Shown here: piece by piece, positions 1 through 11,774 of the stretch | Layout of the letters: each line of letters begins with the position of its first letter | Position numbering within the stretch: the first letter of the stretch is position 1 | Assembly (NCBI GenBank): GCA_001643675.2 | Contig: LSRY02000036.1 | Coordinates: 786,001-850,000 of the forward strand | DNA: 64,000 nucleotides | From: Monocercomonoides exilis | Taxonomy: Eukaryota; Preaxostyla; Oxymonadida; Polymastigidae | Direction of reading: 5' to 3' | Notes under the pieces: model-generated | Told to the model about the DNA's origin: nothing | The model's input: only the letters and a program-made list of their open reading frames with translations | Database searches by the model: none | Made by a program: the position numbers and the translations under genes

Positions 1-593
1 ACTTCTGGGATCCCAGAGCCAGAACCAGCCGCAGGTGACAAAGCGGCAGTGGCAATTCCAGAAATAACTCCAAGAATAACAGAATAAAGCATATGGCACA
101 AGATTTTCTGTCCTTGCGTATTGCAAAGAGATAGGAAATAAGACTTTAATTTGCTGAAAGCGTATGTAATCATCCAATCTTGGAAAAATGAAATAAGTGT
201 AGCAGTTGCAGCCATGAGGCACAAAAATAAAACAAGTTGCAGTGTTGGATGCCTACTAAAAAATGCATAGGCTCCGGTAAATCGAGAAGATCTTATATTT
301 TTCGTTTTATCTTTTTCAACGGCTTTCAAAGCATATTTTTGAATTTCGCCCAGTTGCATATTTGTCACTCCTTGCTTCGTTGCTTCATCACTAATTTCCC
401 TTGCTTTTTCATAAAATAGGTCTTGCCTGTTCGATTCTATATTGCGCTCCTTCATACCAATTTTTTGTTTTAATGCAAATTCTGCAAACCGCTCTGGAAT
501 AAAGCCCGATAAAATTGGAACATCCAGACACATAACCCCAACTATAGGATCTCCAACATCTTCAGTTATATGTTGCGTTTGCTTCGTTGTCAT
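1..593 (-). CDS. CLC-type voltage-gated chloride channel/transporter, N-terminal part (cut by window edge)
   Basis: An open frame runs from the ATG at 593 on the minus strand to base 1 without a stop (197 codons plus 2 nt), so the gene continues outside the window. Residues 1 to about 115 are a hydrophilic cytoplasmic leader. A hydrophobic helix follows the segment SRFTGAYAFFSRHP, then a loop containing the FFQDWM stretch, then a second hydrophobic segment (SVILGVISGIATAAL). The last residues read AAGSGSGIPEV, which is the CLC selectivity-filter signature GSGIPEV that begins helix D of CLC channels and Cl-/H+ antiporters. The product should be a polytopic chloride channel or exchanger; plasma membrane or endomembrane location cannot be told. 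No intron is needed in the visible part. It is head-to-head with the ERH-like gene at 793. Confidence 0.9.
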   Translation of the reverse strand, partial: MTTKQTQHITEDVGDPIVGVMCLDVPILSGFIPERFAEFALKQKIGMKERNIESNRQDLFYEKAREISDEATKQGVTNMQLGEIQKYALKAVEKDKTKNIRSSRFTGAYAFFSRHPTLQLVLFLCLMAATATLISFFQDWMITYAFSKLKSYFLSLCNTQGQKILCHMLYSVILGVISGIATAALSPAAGSGSGIPE

Positions 594-792
594 CCGACAA
601 AAAAATCAAACGGAAAAACTTTTTTAAACTGATCTGTTTCCATACTCGCATTCATTATTTCGCAAGAATTTTTATTTTTTGTGTTTTATTTGCTGAAATG
701 AGTGTACCTCAAGATGAGCAACATGTTTGAATTAAAGTTACTTATTTTTTACACATATTACTAAATTTGTTTTGTCCTTTAATGCAAAGAGC
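594..792. promoter_or_regulatory. Shared head-to-head intergenic region (CLC / ERH-like)
   Basis: Only 199 bp separate the ATG of the CLC gene (minus) from the ATG of the ERH-like gene (plus), so both promoters must lie here or overlap the genes. The stretch is AT-rich; no motif was recognised. Inferred from spacing only. Confidence 0.35.
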
Positions 793-1314
793 ATGATTCA
801 GAGGCAAATGCCGAAAGCAAAGCCGGAAAAAATAGATTCGATTAAATCTAATTCATTTCATATGATCATTATTTTACAACTAACTCAAGAGCTTGAGTCT
901 CGTACTTTTTATCACTTTATGACACTTGACGAAGGGCTGAAAGGCATGAGTTTTTGACTTTTTCATAAATTCATTTTCAACTTATGTGCAAAACGAAACT
1001 TTGATTAAATTATAGCAATGTATACATTATTTATGTCATGTCAAAATCATCTGAAGAATCCAGGCAAACCTCTTCCGGATCCTTTACCTTCAGCAAATTG
1101 GGAGGATATTGAAACATTTTTTCATGAACTTCCAGATTTTGCTGCATTTGTTATTGATGCAACAATTGGTTTAATCTTTTCTTCTTCTTTAACACGTTTT
1201 TATTCTGAAACTTTTAATCATTATTTATCAACAGGAGGGTATCGCAGTTTTAATCAGTCATGGCTGTGCAATGAATTATATCAATATCTCTATCCAAATG
1301 ACCCATCGCCTTGA
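793..1314 (+). CDS. Divergent paralogue of Enhancer of rudimentary homologue (ERH), 3 exons
   Basis: Exons 793-949, 1016-1168 and 1235-1314, joined across two 66-nt introns with donors GTTTTT and GTTTAA and acceptors TATAG and ACAG, give 129 residues. The frame is kept and both introns are phase 1. The fold order matches ERH: a first beta strand (MIIILQLTQELESRTFYHF, compare the ERH pattern TxLLxQxxxxxxxRTYxxY), the helix after DEGLKG, the segment WEDIETFFHELPDFAAFVID (ERH: helix plus strand before the second intron), then GGYRSFNQSWLCNELYQYL (ERH: YxPYxKxWIKExIYxxL). It is much more divergent than the ERH gene at 23745 but shares its two intron positions and phases, so the two are paralogues. 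ERH is a small nuclear dimeric partner of RNA-processing proteins; whether this copy keeps that role is unknown. Confidence 0.75.
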
Positions 1315-1555
1315 AATATTTTTTTCAAGAAAGTAGTTTATATCATTTATGTATAATTAGATATTTGTGATTTTAAAGAAATTGATTTGTTTGTATTTTC
1401 TTTCCGTTTTTTTCGTCTTTTGTTAAATTTGCTTATATATGGTTTTTCTAACTGATTTGTTGGGAATACATTATTTCAAAGAATTATTCATCTGTGATAA
1501 TTCTTTCCTTTCTTTGTAATTTTTCGAATAGCCTATAAAGGTACAAGATCAAAAA

Positions 1556-3283
1556 ATGTTGAAATTATTGTTTTTGTTGAGTTCGGCTTTTTGTACGCTA
1601 AATTATAAAAAAGGCCAAGTTTTTACTTATAAATATGATTCAAGAGTGGACATTAAGGCAGTTGAAGATGATGGAACAAAGGGAGCTTCAACTCAAGACA
1701 TTGTTTGTGATGTCTTCATAAAAGTCCTCGAAGTTAAATCTTCATCTTACTTGATGCAAATGGATCTTAAAAATGCTGCTATTGTTTCACATCTTGGTAA
1801 AGAGAGCGAAAGAGGACAAAAGGACAAGAACACGGAACAGTATATTTCAAGACCATTACTGTTTGAACAGTCAAAATCTGGTACAATTTACAATGTCCAT
1901 GCCCATGCAAGTGATTACGAGGATGCAATTGAGATGAAAACAGGTATTCTCAATCAATTTAGATCGTCAGCTCCTGCAAAATTGGATGCATTTGGTGCTG
2001 AATTCACTACTGAAGAAGTGATCGATAATCAAGGATACCACTATGAATATGTGGAGACTGAAAGACGTGACGATATGTTGATTGTGAGAAGTCAATATTG
2101 CGAAGATGACTTTATTGGATTTGTAGATTCCAAGGCAACAGCTGATCAGATTGATTTGGATGTTGTAAACGAGCAACAGATTCAAAGCGGAATGATTGTT
2201 AACTCTCATTCGGAAATGACAGTTGTTTTAAATAAAGGAGAATCCATTTCAAATGGAGAAGGTGAATCAACAGATATTGTTTCAACAGGACAAGCAAACA
2301 TGCGTTTTCTTTCAAAAAGTACTTCAAATGATGATGGAGAAGATTACGAGGATCTAGATGATTTCATTAACAAAATTAATGAAGATTATAGACCCATTTC
2401 ATACATGACAAAAGAGTGGTACGAATCTAGAGAGAAAGAATCAGAGTTTGCTTCAATTGAAGAAGATGAAGGAATATTTGGTGCATCAAGTACCTGCCCC
2501 TCTGCTCTTACACTTTGCAAGGGCTTTGATAAAAGTTGGACAGTGGGAAACAGGAATGTTGGTTTAAAATTGAGCGCTAGAGCACTTGCAGGAGTTACAA
2601 AAGAATGCAAGATCGAATCAAGAAGCTACATGGTGGGAGCCTATGCATCAATTGATATTCTTATTTTGAAGAAAACAGTCAGCGCTGTTAACGCAATAGC
2701 TGAATATGGACTTCTTGACGGTTCACCTTCAAGAAACATGGTCGAACTGAAATTGTTCAATAAAGTGATCTATCAAAAGAAATTCCCATGGAAAGAATGT
2801 GTTTATGACTCAGTAACTTTGTGCCAATACACTCGTGACTTTTCAGTTGGATTCTCGATTCATATTTTGGTTGTTAAGATCAAATTCCTAATTGGAATAG
2901 AATTAGGCTTCAAGACAGAATTGAAATACAAAATGTGCCTTCAACAGCTAACAGCATCAATCACTTTTGTTCCATCAGCGTCTGCATCTTTGCATGGTGG
3001 AGCCGAAGCAAGCGTTATCGTTGTCAAAGCTGGAATTGAGCTTCGCGGTACAATTTCCGACAATTTGGACCCGACAGCATACATTGATGGCAATCAGTGT
3101 CGTGTCGGATTTTCTATGTATAACACCTTCAGTCCAATTGAAGCATCGCTTCAGGGTTACTACTGCTTCCGTAAGTTGAAGTTCAAGCACTGGAAGCTCA
3201 AGTTCACTTGGGGTAAGAAACATGCACTGAAGATCTGGTCTCATAAATGGGGAGGATCCAGAACAAAAATTATTGACATGTAA
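1556..3283 (+). CDS. Secreted protein with vitellogenin-N-like N-terminal region
   Basis: A single-exon ORF of 575 residues. It opens with a signal peptide (MLKLLFLLSSAFC). Directly after it, the pattern KKGQVFTYKYDS, then DIVCDVFIKVLEVKSSSYLM and QMDLKNA, resembles the start of the lipid-binding vitellogenin-N domain (LPD_N): a GxxxxYxY strand followed by amphipathic strands. About residues 240-310 are acidic and low in complexity. The C-terminal half (about 320-575) is rich in Cys and beta-type alternation (TLCKGF, WKECVYDSVTLCQYT, KYKMCLQQL, YYCFRKL) and ends in a basic, Trp-rich tail. There is no C-terminal membrane anchor, so it is probably secreted or lumenal. AATAAA lies about 11 bp past the stop. 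The family assignment is tentative and rests on the first ~60 residues; the C-terminal domain is unrecognised. Confidence 0.65.
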   Translation: MLKLLFLLSSAFCTLNYKKGQVFTYKYDSRVDIKAVEDDGTKGASTQDIVCDVFIKVLEVKSSSYLMQMDLKNAAIVSHLGKESERGQKDKNTEQYISRPLLFEQSKSGTIYNVHAHASDYEDAIEMKTGILNQFRSSAPAKLDAFGAEFTTEEVIDNQGYHYEYVETERRDDMLIVRSQYCEDDFIGFVDSKATADQIDLDVVNEQQIQSGMIVNSHSEMTVVLNKGESISNGEGESTDIVSTGQANMRFLSKSTSNDDGEDYEDLDDFINKINEDYRPISYMTKEWYESREKESEFASIEEDEGIFGASSTCPSALTLCKGFDKSWTVGNRNVGLKLSARALAGVTKECKIESRSYMVGAYASIDILILKKTVSAVNAIAEYGLLDGSPSRNMVELKLFNKVIYQKKFPWKECVYDSVTLCQYTRDFSVGFSIHILVVKIKFLIGIELGFKTELKYKMCLQQLTASITFVPSASASLHGGAEASVIVVKAGIELRGTISDNLDPTAYIDGNQCRVGFSMYNTFSPIEASLQGYYCFRKLKFKHWKLKFTWGKKHALKIWSHKWGGSRTKIIDM

Positions 3284-3782
3284 AAAAAAGTGGTAATAAA
3301 CTTTCTCAAAGATGATTCATTGTTTGGGAAATGGATTGTCCTCAAAAGAACACAAAAGTAGTATAGCTTTGCTCGAGTTCTATGTATAGCAGCATATATT
3401 GATATTTTATTTGAGGTTTTTTTTTATTCATGTTAGATAGTCGGTAGAATTATTGCTTTAGAATATTCTTCTGTTTCATGTGGATGGGGATTTTTCCGAG
3501 ATCTTTAAGAAATGTTTTTTTTCTTATACGTATAAAAGAATCCCTGCATCCAAAATCTGTTGATGATTTTTTAGCTTTTTATTTTGGATTTTAATTTTCA
3601 TCGAATATAACTTAAAGCAATGAGTTGTTATTTCTACAATAATAATTGCTTTTTATTGAAAGATTTTATTCTGAAATGACATATTCAAAAGAAATAAAAA
3701 AAATAAAAATTATAAGTACAAATAAAACAAAGAACATAAATTCTTTGGTAAAGTTATTGAAGTTCTCAACTCGAATCGAATT
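3284..3782. other. Intergenic, convergent gene ends
   Basis: About 500 bp between the 3' ends of the secreted protein gene (plus) and the dymeclin gene (minus). The sequence is AT-rich and contains AATAAA-type signals near both gene ends (plus strand near 3295; complement TTTATT near 3653). No coding potential was seen. Confidence 0.6.
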
Positions 3783-6700
3783 TCATTCACCTTTTGATTG
3801 CACACTTGCTTCATCCACATAAACATAATCCTTTGATGCCTGCGACTCAGAGCTGGTGCTGTCGTCGATCGAAAAGTCTTCATCTCCTCTTCCTCCGCCT
3901 CCACTGCTTCTGACCCCAGCCAAGTAGATTGTGTCTGCCTTCCGCTTGAAGATGCGGCTCTGCATAACACACCGCCAGACAAATGGAACCAGAAATTCTC
4001 CAACAGGCCCTGTCTCCTCGAATGTGTACTCTGAAATCTCCACTTTCTGATACTCCTTCTTCTTTCTTCTGTATTGCTTGTCTGCATCATGCACTGTTCC
4101 TCCATTCACATCCAGCACATTCTCGTTCTCCAGGTCACTTCCCCATCCAGCACGGACAATCCCCAGCATCGTCTCCATCGATACTATTGCTCCATCATCA
4201 CCCTCGCTGTTGCCACTTTCATAGCTTCCTTCTCCTCCAGTTCCACTTCGTCTGTCTCCTGACACCCCCTTTTCTCTTCTCTTCTCTTTCAGACTCTGCT
4301 TCTGCCCTGCCAGCGCAGAGGAAGGCATCAAAGATCCCCTCTTTGCTGCAAAGTCGTCGTCAAGGAGAGAGAAAGGCGTGGTGGTTGTGAGCAGATCGCG
4401 TATGAATATGTTCTGGTGGGTGTCAGCAGCTGACCGGGAAGAAGAAGAAAACGAGTTTCTGAGCGGAGACTCAACAGCTGCTGTGAATGGAGAAGAGGGC
4501 TGGCTGTGTGAAGATGTCCCACCCAATGGTGAGTGTGTGAGAGAGAAGGAAGAAGAGTTGCGAAGATGTGGCGGACGATCCAACTGAGAGGAAGGCGATG
4601 GAATTGAAGGATGTGGTTGGGTCGAAACGTTTGGTTGTACCATCGAATGGAAAAGCCTTCCTCTGTTCTGATAGGCTGACTGTGTTGCCTTTGCCTCTTC
4701 CTGTTCTCTTTCAGAGGCAGAAAATTGGAGCAGATCTGAGCTGATGGACATCTCAGCAGTGTCAAGTGAGGCATAATCTTCCCACTTGTTTTCAAAGCCA
4801 ATGCGGACGGCGCTTGGAAGAGAAGGCGGTTTGAATGAGATGGAAGAGGAGGTTAAATACTTTCTTTCTGTTTTGGAGCGTGAGAAGGATCTTGTTGGGC
4901 TTTTCTTTCGAGTGATGTTTGAATGTTGCATTGTTGATGGGGTGTTGGAAGAAGGAATTTGAGATGCTTGTGATGAAGGAGATGCAAAAACTGCTGGCTT
5001 TTCTGAAGATGACTCAACAGTATTCTCCTTCTTTTCTTGCTCTTGTTGTTGTTCTGTCTGTGATTCTGTCTTGTCTTCTTTCTGAACATTCTCTTCCTTT
5101 TTGCCATCTTCCGCTTTCTCCTTTTCTTTCTCCTCCTTCAACCCATGTGCCCTTATCACAGCAAGTGGAATTTGAGTGATTTTGGAGGATGTGATGCCAT
5201 ACACCTCACCTGCTGTATATGCACCTTGAGGAGTCATCCCATCCCTCGCAAAGGAGAGGGACATGCCAACATTGTCAAATGCACCACTGGTTCTTCTGGC
5301 TGTGCTGTTGTCTGATGCTGAGCGGGAGTCGGATTGGAAGGCGTTTGCGTTAACAGACGCAGCAGGAATCGCAGAATTTGGGAAAAGCTGTCTGCAAACA
5401 GACACGAAATGAGAGATGACAAGGCGGATGTTGTTGATGAAAGGAGCAACAGAGACGAAGAGATGGGGGTACAATTCGACAGGGTGGAAGAAAGAGGAGC
5501 GGTGGTAGATGAGGAGGCAGACGAGGTGAGGGTTGCGCTGGATGGAGAGGACAGGGAAGAGGGCAGCATGAAGCACTTGGAGCACCAAATGAAGCAGTTT
5601 GTTGTTGTATGTCTTCTCGTCGTTTAAGATGGCTGCTTTGAGGAGCATCGCCTGGAAGGAGGAGATGGCAGAAGGGATGGAGGCAGCAGGAGGGAGAGGA
5701 GTGGAAGAAGAGGGGAGAGAAGAAGGAGAAGACTCAGAGGGAGAAGAGGGAGAAATGCAGTTGTTGTAAGGGAGTGATGAAAGTGAAGGAAGGGAAGGAA
5801 GATAAGAAGGAAGGGAAGGAGAGGCGAGAGAGAAAGGGATGGAAAGGGTGGGAGTGTTGGAGAGGGTGATTGAAGTGGACGGGGTGAAGCGGGAGGAGAA
5901 GGAAAGAGCGGGCGTGATGAAAGGGGAGATGGATGGCGTGGCTGAAGGGAGGCCGGGGGAGAGAGGGTAAGTGTAGTTGAAGAGAGAGCCTTGGGACGCA
6001 TTTAATGTCAGTGCGTGTGCTCGTGAATGGGATCGGATGTGGAGAGAGAGGGAATTCGAGTCAGATGCCTCAGACAACACAGTCGCGAGGGAGGAAAGAG
6101 AGGAGATTCGTGGCACTTCGGGTGTTGTTGTGCTCATCTTCAAATTCTTTGCATCGTCTGCACAGAATTCTCTTGGCGACGATGCTTGGTGCTCTTCATC
6201 AGATTTGCTTGTATTTTTAAGCTGAAGTTTGCTGAGTTCAATATTTGTCATTGAAGCCTGTGACAAAATGTCAGAAGAGGAAAAATCTGACTGAGAAGTG
6301 GATGTCAGTGCATTCGGCGATGAGGCAGAAGGAAGTGGTGAGCCTGTCAGTTTGTCCCATTTCTCATAAGATCCCTTCAAGCTTCGTTTTTTCTCTCCCT
6401 TTTCAGCAACATCGCTTGAGCTAACACGATGTGGAGAATAAAACAAGGCAGCTGTGATTGGTATTTCAGACTCAGATGCGATGGATGTGGCAGCAGAGAG
6501 CGAAGGCATCCTCGGAAATGCCCCAGCTGATCCCAGCCGCACAACTGAATGGAGAAGAGAGGCAGCCAGTGAGAGAAGAGCCATGCAAGAGATCGGGTGC
6601 AGCTGTCGGGAGTTTCGTGTGGCATTGACAAGAACAGGCAGAAGGCGTTGTGCGGCTAAGAAGGAGTACTCGTTGTAGCGCTGCTTGTCTGAAAGATACC

Positions 6701-7628
6701 TCATCTGCTTGCCGGCAGGCGATGAGGCATAATAATTATTGTAATTTGTGTTGTTGCCGGCAAACTGTGGAGTTGCCGGCAAAGGTGTAGATGAAGAATT
6801 GGATAATGGCTGAATTGGAGGTTGCGGAGAAAATGAAGGAAAGGGTGATGAAGACACCACTGAAGCAGGCAAAGAGGAATAAGACGATTGATCTGACTGC
6901 TCAGAATCGAATGTTATTTGCTGGAAGTTTCTTGCCTTTTGGTCTAAGTTTGTATTTGGCAGCGTCAGTGGCATTGATGAAGAGCTTTGTTGAGAAGAGG
7001 AAGCCAAATGAATCTGCTGGGTGTGCTTCAAATAGGAGCTTTCTGTGGAACTCCTGAGCTCGATGATGGCATAGCAGAGACAGGCAATGAAGAAGGAGCC
7101 CATTGAGAAGAAGTTGTGGCTGATTAACATCTGCTGCTGGCGGAGAAAATCAGAAGCAGAAGAAGAAGATGATGATGATGATGATGATGAAGATGATTTT
7201 TGTTGTGAGTGAGATGAACCAATGGATGAAGTGTATGGATTGCGTTTCAGAGGAGTTGGAGACAGATCAGGGCATTTAGATCTCTTTGCAGTGTGGATGA
7301 GGAGGAGGGTGATGGAAGAAGGAGGGGTAAGGACAGAGAAGAGATGCGACATGAAGGAGGAGGACTCAGAAAGAACAAGGAGGATGCTGGAGAGGCAGAA
7401 GAGGGCAGGTGGGGAGAGGAGGTGTGGGGCGAAGAGGAGGTGGAGGAGAGAAGGGAACCAGGAACGGACAGAAACAGAGGGGTGGGATGGGATGACAGGG
7501 GTGAGGAGATAAGAGAGAGTGGATGGAGAAGAAGAAGGAGAAGAAGGAGAAGAAGAAGATGATGATGAAGATGATGAAGTGGTGTGGAGATTGAAGGAGG
7601 GAACAAGTGGGGCAAGAGCTGTGGAATG

Positions 7629-7664
<36 letters not shown>

Positions 7665-10600
7665 TGATGAATATTGTTTACTGTTGTTCTGAGTGAGTGA
7701 AGCAGGACGCATCAGAAACGGGGAGTTGAATGAAGAGAGCATCGAAGAAGAAAACGAAGATGGAATCTGATGTGGATGTGTGTGTATCAACTGCTCTGTT
7801 TTCATCTCCTTTTCGCTTCTGCCTTCCTTTTCTATGTCTTCTTTCCCCTCAGAAATCACTTGAGGTTCTCTATTTGTTGTATGTGGTGTGTCTTTTGCAT
7901 CTTTCCTGTATGAATCGCCTGTAATGAAGAGGCGGAAATTTTTGTTGTGCACGACGAGCAGGTAGAGAAGAAGGAGGTGCAATTCTGACTGGCATGTGGT
8001 GAGCTTCAGAAGAAGACGTGTGAAGTGCAACTCGGCTAGCGGGGATGTGGAGGTTGATTTGAGCAATGAAGAGGAAGAGGAGGAAGAGGAGGAAGAGGAA
8101 GAAGAAGAAGACGATGAAGATGAAGTGTCTGAAAGAGAAGTGGCTGCAGCGAATGCATCGACTGCTCCTTCGATTGTGGAAGAGAACGGCTCGTTTGCTG
8201 AAAGCATCGGCGTCTGTCCAAAGAGACTTGGAGAAGATGTCTTTGGAATATTCAATGAAACCTGATCTGCTTGTTCGTTTTCCTCTTCTCCTTTCTCTTC
8301 TCCTTCTCCCTCTTCTTCTTCTCCCTTGTTGTCTCTTCTCTCATTCTCCTCACCCTCTCCTCTTCTTCTCCCTTCCTCTGCATTCTGCACAGGTCTGATG
8401 CTGCACTGGCAGAGCAGCAGAATCAGCGCCAGCGCTCGAAAGCCGATCGGATCAGCACTCGCAGCGAGGATCGGATGGACTGTCTGTGTGCAGACAGACG
8501 CCAGCCAGCAGACAAATGGATGGAGTGTAGAAGAAGGAAGGGAGGTGGAAGAGAAAGAAGAAGAGGATGAAGAAGAAGAAGAAGGGGAATGAGAACGAGA
8601 GCGAGAGCGGGATCGTGACTGTGATGGTGAACGTGAGCGAGAACGAGACTTCTCGTTTGACAAGTGCAGCAGCGGAGATATAGTTCTTGTTATATTCTGT
8701 TGGCTGTTTGAATTCTTCGGTGTGTGTGTGAGTGGGCGTGTAGGCAGCATTGCCAGAGAACCAGGAAAATGCCCCGATGATTGAGGATTGAAGGTGTCCA
8801 GTGCTGTCACTGCCAGCCCTCCCCTTGTGTCGTCAAATGCATCACATCCAAAAAGACTGCTTCCGAATTCGTCACCTTCACGTGCCTCTGCTTCAGCGCC
8901 TTCGCCTTTTCTGTCACCGCCCAAAATCATGCGAAATGCACGCATTGAGGCCTTCACGTTGCTCCAAATGGAGGTTGCACCTGTAGATTGATAAGATGAG
9001 GAGGAGGAAGAGGAAGAAGAGGAAGATGATGATGATGAATTGTATGAAGACTGAGAAGAATAAGACGAGCGAGAAGAAAGCGGTGGGGTGGATGAATGCG
9101 ATGTGTATGATGCGAGTGAAGGGAACTGCTGGACGAGAGAGACAAATGCGAAGAGAGGAAGAGACTGTGGCGTGGGGGTGGAGTGGTCAGATGCTAAGTA
9201 TGCAGGAATGGCAGACGATGGAGGGAGGTTAGAGAGCGCGTTCTCAATGGCATAGTACAATGACTGCTCTGTCTGTGCCAGGAGTGCTGTTGACTCAGCA
9301 TCTGCACACAAGGCGTCATCACCTTCATCCCCATCGCTGCCTTCAGAGCTCTCCGCATTCTCCATTGTGAACCACGACAGCTGCCGGCATGCATCGCCTG
9401 CTCCATTTCCGAATTCTTCAATGAGATCCAACAAAAGTCTGCCAAAGTTTGAGGCTTGTGCAGTTTTTCCATTGGAGAAAGAAGAAGAAGAAGAAGAAGA
9501 AAATGACTGCCCTGATAGTTTTGATGCTGATGATGCTGTTAGTGATGAGTATGAAGACTGCCGAGGGAGAATAATCCCATTGCGAGAATAAGGCAGCATC
9601 CGCTGAGAAGACGAGGATGAGCTTAAGTCTGAGCGAAATGACGAACCAGCAGCAGCAGAAGAAGAACCATAAGAAGAGCTGCCCTGTGGCTGCGCCTTTG
9701 TCTCCTTCAGCAGATTTGCAATCTCTGAAAGAGAAGTGACGCTGAGTGACTGAGTGAAAGGCGTGGGCGACTGCCGTGTCTCCAAAATGCCCAGAACCAA
9801 ATAGACAACGTGAAGTTGTTGTGGCGTGAGGGTTGTGCCGAGCGAGGGGAGGAATGAGCTGATGATGGGAAACGATTTGTATGCAGCATCGTCGGGGGGC
9901 ACTGAAGGAGATAGGGAGGAATGACTTTGTGTGTTGGATGGGCGGGAAGAAGGAGAGGAATAAGACATGAAAGAAGAAGCAGATTGAGCTTTCGATTGCA
10001 TTGGAATTGTTGAGCCTCTCGTTGAGCCTGGCAAGAATGAAGGAAGTTGTGTTTCTGCTGATGAAGAATGGAAAGATATCGTTGAATTTATTTGCTGCTT
10101 GCGAAGCGTTTCAATCCATTCTGCCTCCACCTTCCCTTCGTGAGAAGCCTTGTTTGCAGCGAATAGTGGAAGGAGCATGAGCATCAGGGCAGAAGCAAAT
10201 AATCCCTGTGTCAGTGCATAGCCGGTGAGAGACGGGAGTAACGTCCATTGAGAAGGGGGAAGCGGAGGCGAACACAATAAAGACAACAACGAGTTTGCTA
10301 GTTCTGTTGATCTGTGATGGCATGCAAACAATAAATACGGTGGTAAAGGTGAAATGTGAGGAAGCGATGGGTATATAATTGCCTCTTGTAAGTGTATACT
10401 TTGCCTTTGAATTGTGTTTGGGTTTGGGTATTTTAAAGCTGAAGTGTTAAGCTGTGGTGTTAACAAAAGAAGCAACACATCCAACGTCGCTTGATGTAGA
10501 GGTGCAAGTTGTGGGGTTATCGATACATCTACGAGATAATCAATCATCACGTCAACAAGCTTTGCAACTTCTGTTCCATTTGGAGATGGGACAATAAAGC

Positions 10601-11165
10601 TTCCTCGAGCAATTCCTCGTGACTCCACTCTCTGTGTTGATCTTTCGTAATCAAAGGAGTGAAATGAGTCCTCCGAAAGAAAAGTTGAGCATGCATCAAT
10701 AGGAAGTTTTGAAGAGATATATTGCATGTAAAACCAACAGAAAAATAGTAAGTTTGTCAGGGAAAGAGGAACAAAAGAATCGTGAAATAGATCGAAAGAT
10801 TTTGGAGCAGTAGAATCGGTAGCATTTTCTCCTACTTCAAAAGATGTAACACATTTCGGAAGTAATTGACGGTATCTTGCAATTAAAGTTATTAAAAGAG
10901 TATTAAAATTGTGCGTTGATATGTTATTTTGAACTAGCATTTCTCCATGATTTTCAAAGCATTGCAATAATTCGAGTAATGAAGTTGCAGATATTTGCAT
11001 TCTCAAAGTTTCTAACTGTTCCCAGACAACATGAGTCACTGGTAAAGGGATTGGACCACAAATTTGAGAAGAAAGAGTAATAAAAGATTCCACAGAATTG
11101 AACAATGGAGCAGTTCCTAATTGATTCAATCTGTAAGATGGATTTTTTTGGATATAAAAATCCAT
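3783..11165 (-). CDS. DYM: Giant dymeclin (DYM/HID1 superfamily) with serine-rich expansions
   Basis: An intronless ORF of 2460 residues. Islands of conserved helical sequence lie between long Ser/Pro/acidic tracts, and the islands follow dymeclin order. NPSYRLNQLGTAPLF is near residue 8 (DYM: KNEYLKKLSGT). LTNLLFFCWFYMQYI is near 136. A block LLLKLTTCQSELHLLLLYLL has the pattern of the DYM QATLLLYTLLHQNSNIR block. LLHLLFAPHLLSPPALFCLSS follows. Near 1842-1925 comes LVLQVLHAALFPVL, then NPHLVCLLIYHRSSFF, then NIRLVISHFVSV (DYM: NPNLVYALLYKRDLF and NIDLVISFFSS). Near 2385, VGEFLVPFVWRCVMQSRIF matches the DYM C-terminal EEFFIPYVWSLVYNS. Dymeclin is a peripheral Golgi protein needed for Golgi organisation and trafficking. 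Animal DYM is about 670 residues, so this one is nearly four times longer. A short in-frame leader with an AG acceptor lies just upstream of the ATG, so a small extra 5' exon cannot be excluded. Confidence 0.85.
8580..8660 (-). repeat. RS-dipeptide stretch inside the dymeclin gene
   Basis: Alternating Arg/Ser codons encode an SR-like run between Ser-rich linkers of the dymeclin ORF. It is flanked by poly-Ser tracts made largely of TCT/TCA/TCC codons. It looks like one more low-complexity expansion, not a splicing-factor domain. Confidence 0.6.
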
Positions 11166-11774
11166 TTTTTCTCGTCTGTATCTTCGCTAAAAAACAATGT
11201 TTGCAAGTTTATTATTTGATCATAACCTTTATATTTTGTTTGCAGAATTTTTCTAAGTGATTCTCGAATCATAATAAGAAATTTTTTAATTCGAAACGAA
11301 TTAACAATTAATTAACGTCCTTCAATGATTTGTTTGAAATCATTTTTCCACATTTCAAACTTGAAAATGAACTTTTTATAACTTGAAAAAATTATTTTTT
11401 AAAATTCCATATGTTTTTCTTTGATAAAGAAATGGGGGAAAATACGGACTTTCAAGCTTTTTTTGCACAAAGTGCAAAAAAACTACCTCACTCATAACTT
11501 TGTTTCGCTTTCTCAGATTTCAAAATAAATTAAATTTTCATAACTGCAAACAAACATCATTGAAATAAAAACATCAGGTTTTCCAACATTTCACAAATAA
11601 CAAAAAATGGAACCATTTTTGTTGTGTTTTTTTAATCCAAAAAAGTCAATGAAATGAGCAAAAATTTTCAATGAAAAAGCTTAAAGAAAAAAATTTTGTC
11701 CCAAATATTTTTTTTCAAATTTTTTCTTTAATAAAATCGCTTATCGTTATTTCCTAGATATCTGAAATGAACAT

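Noticed and set aside
8580-8660. SR-protein splicing factor based on RS dipeptides
   Set aside because: The RS run sits inside a dymeclin ORF with no RNA-recognition motif; it is one of many low-complexity inserts.
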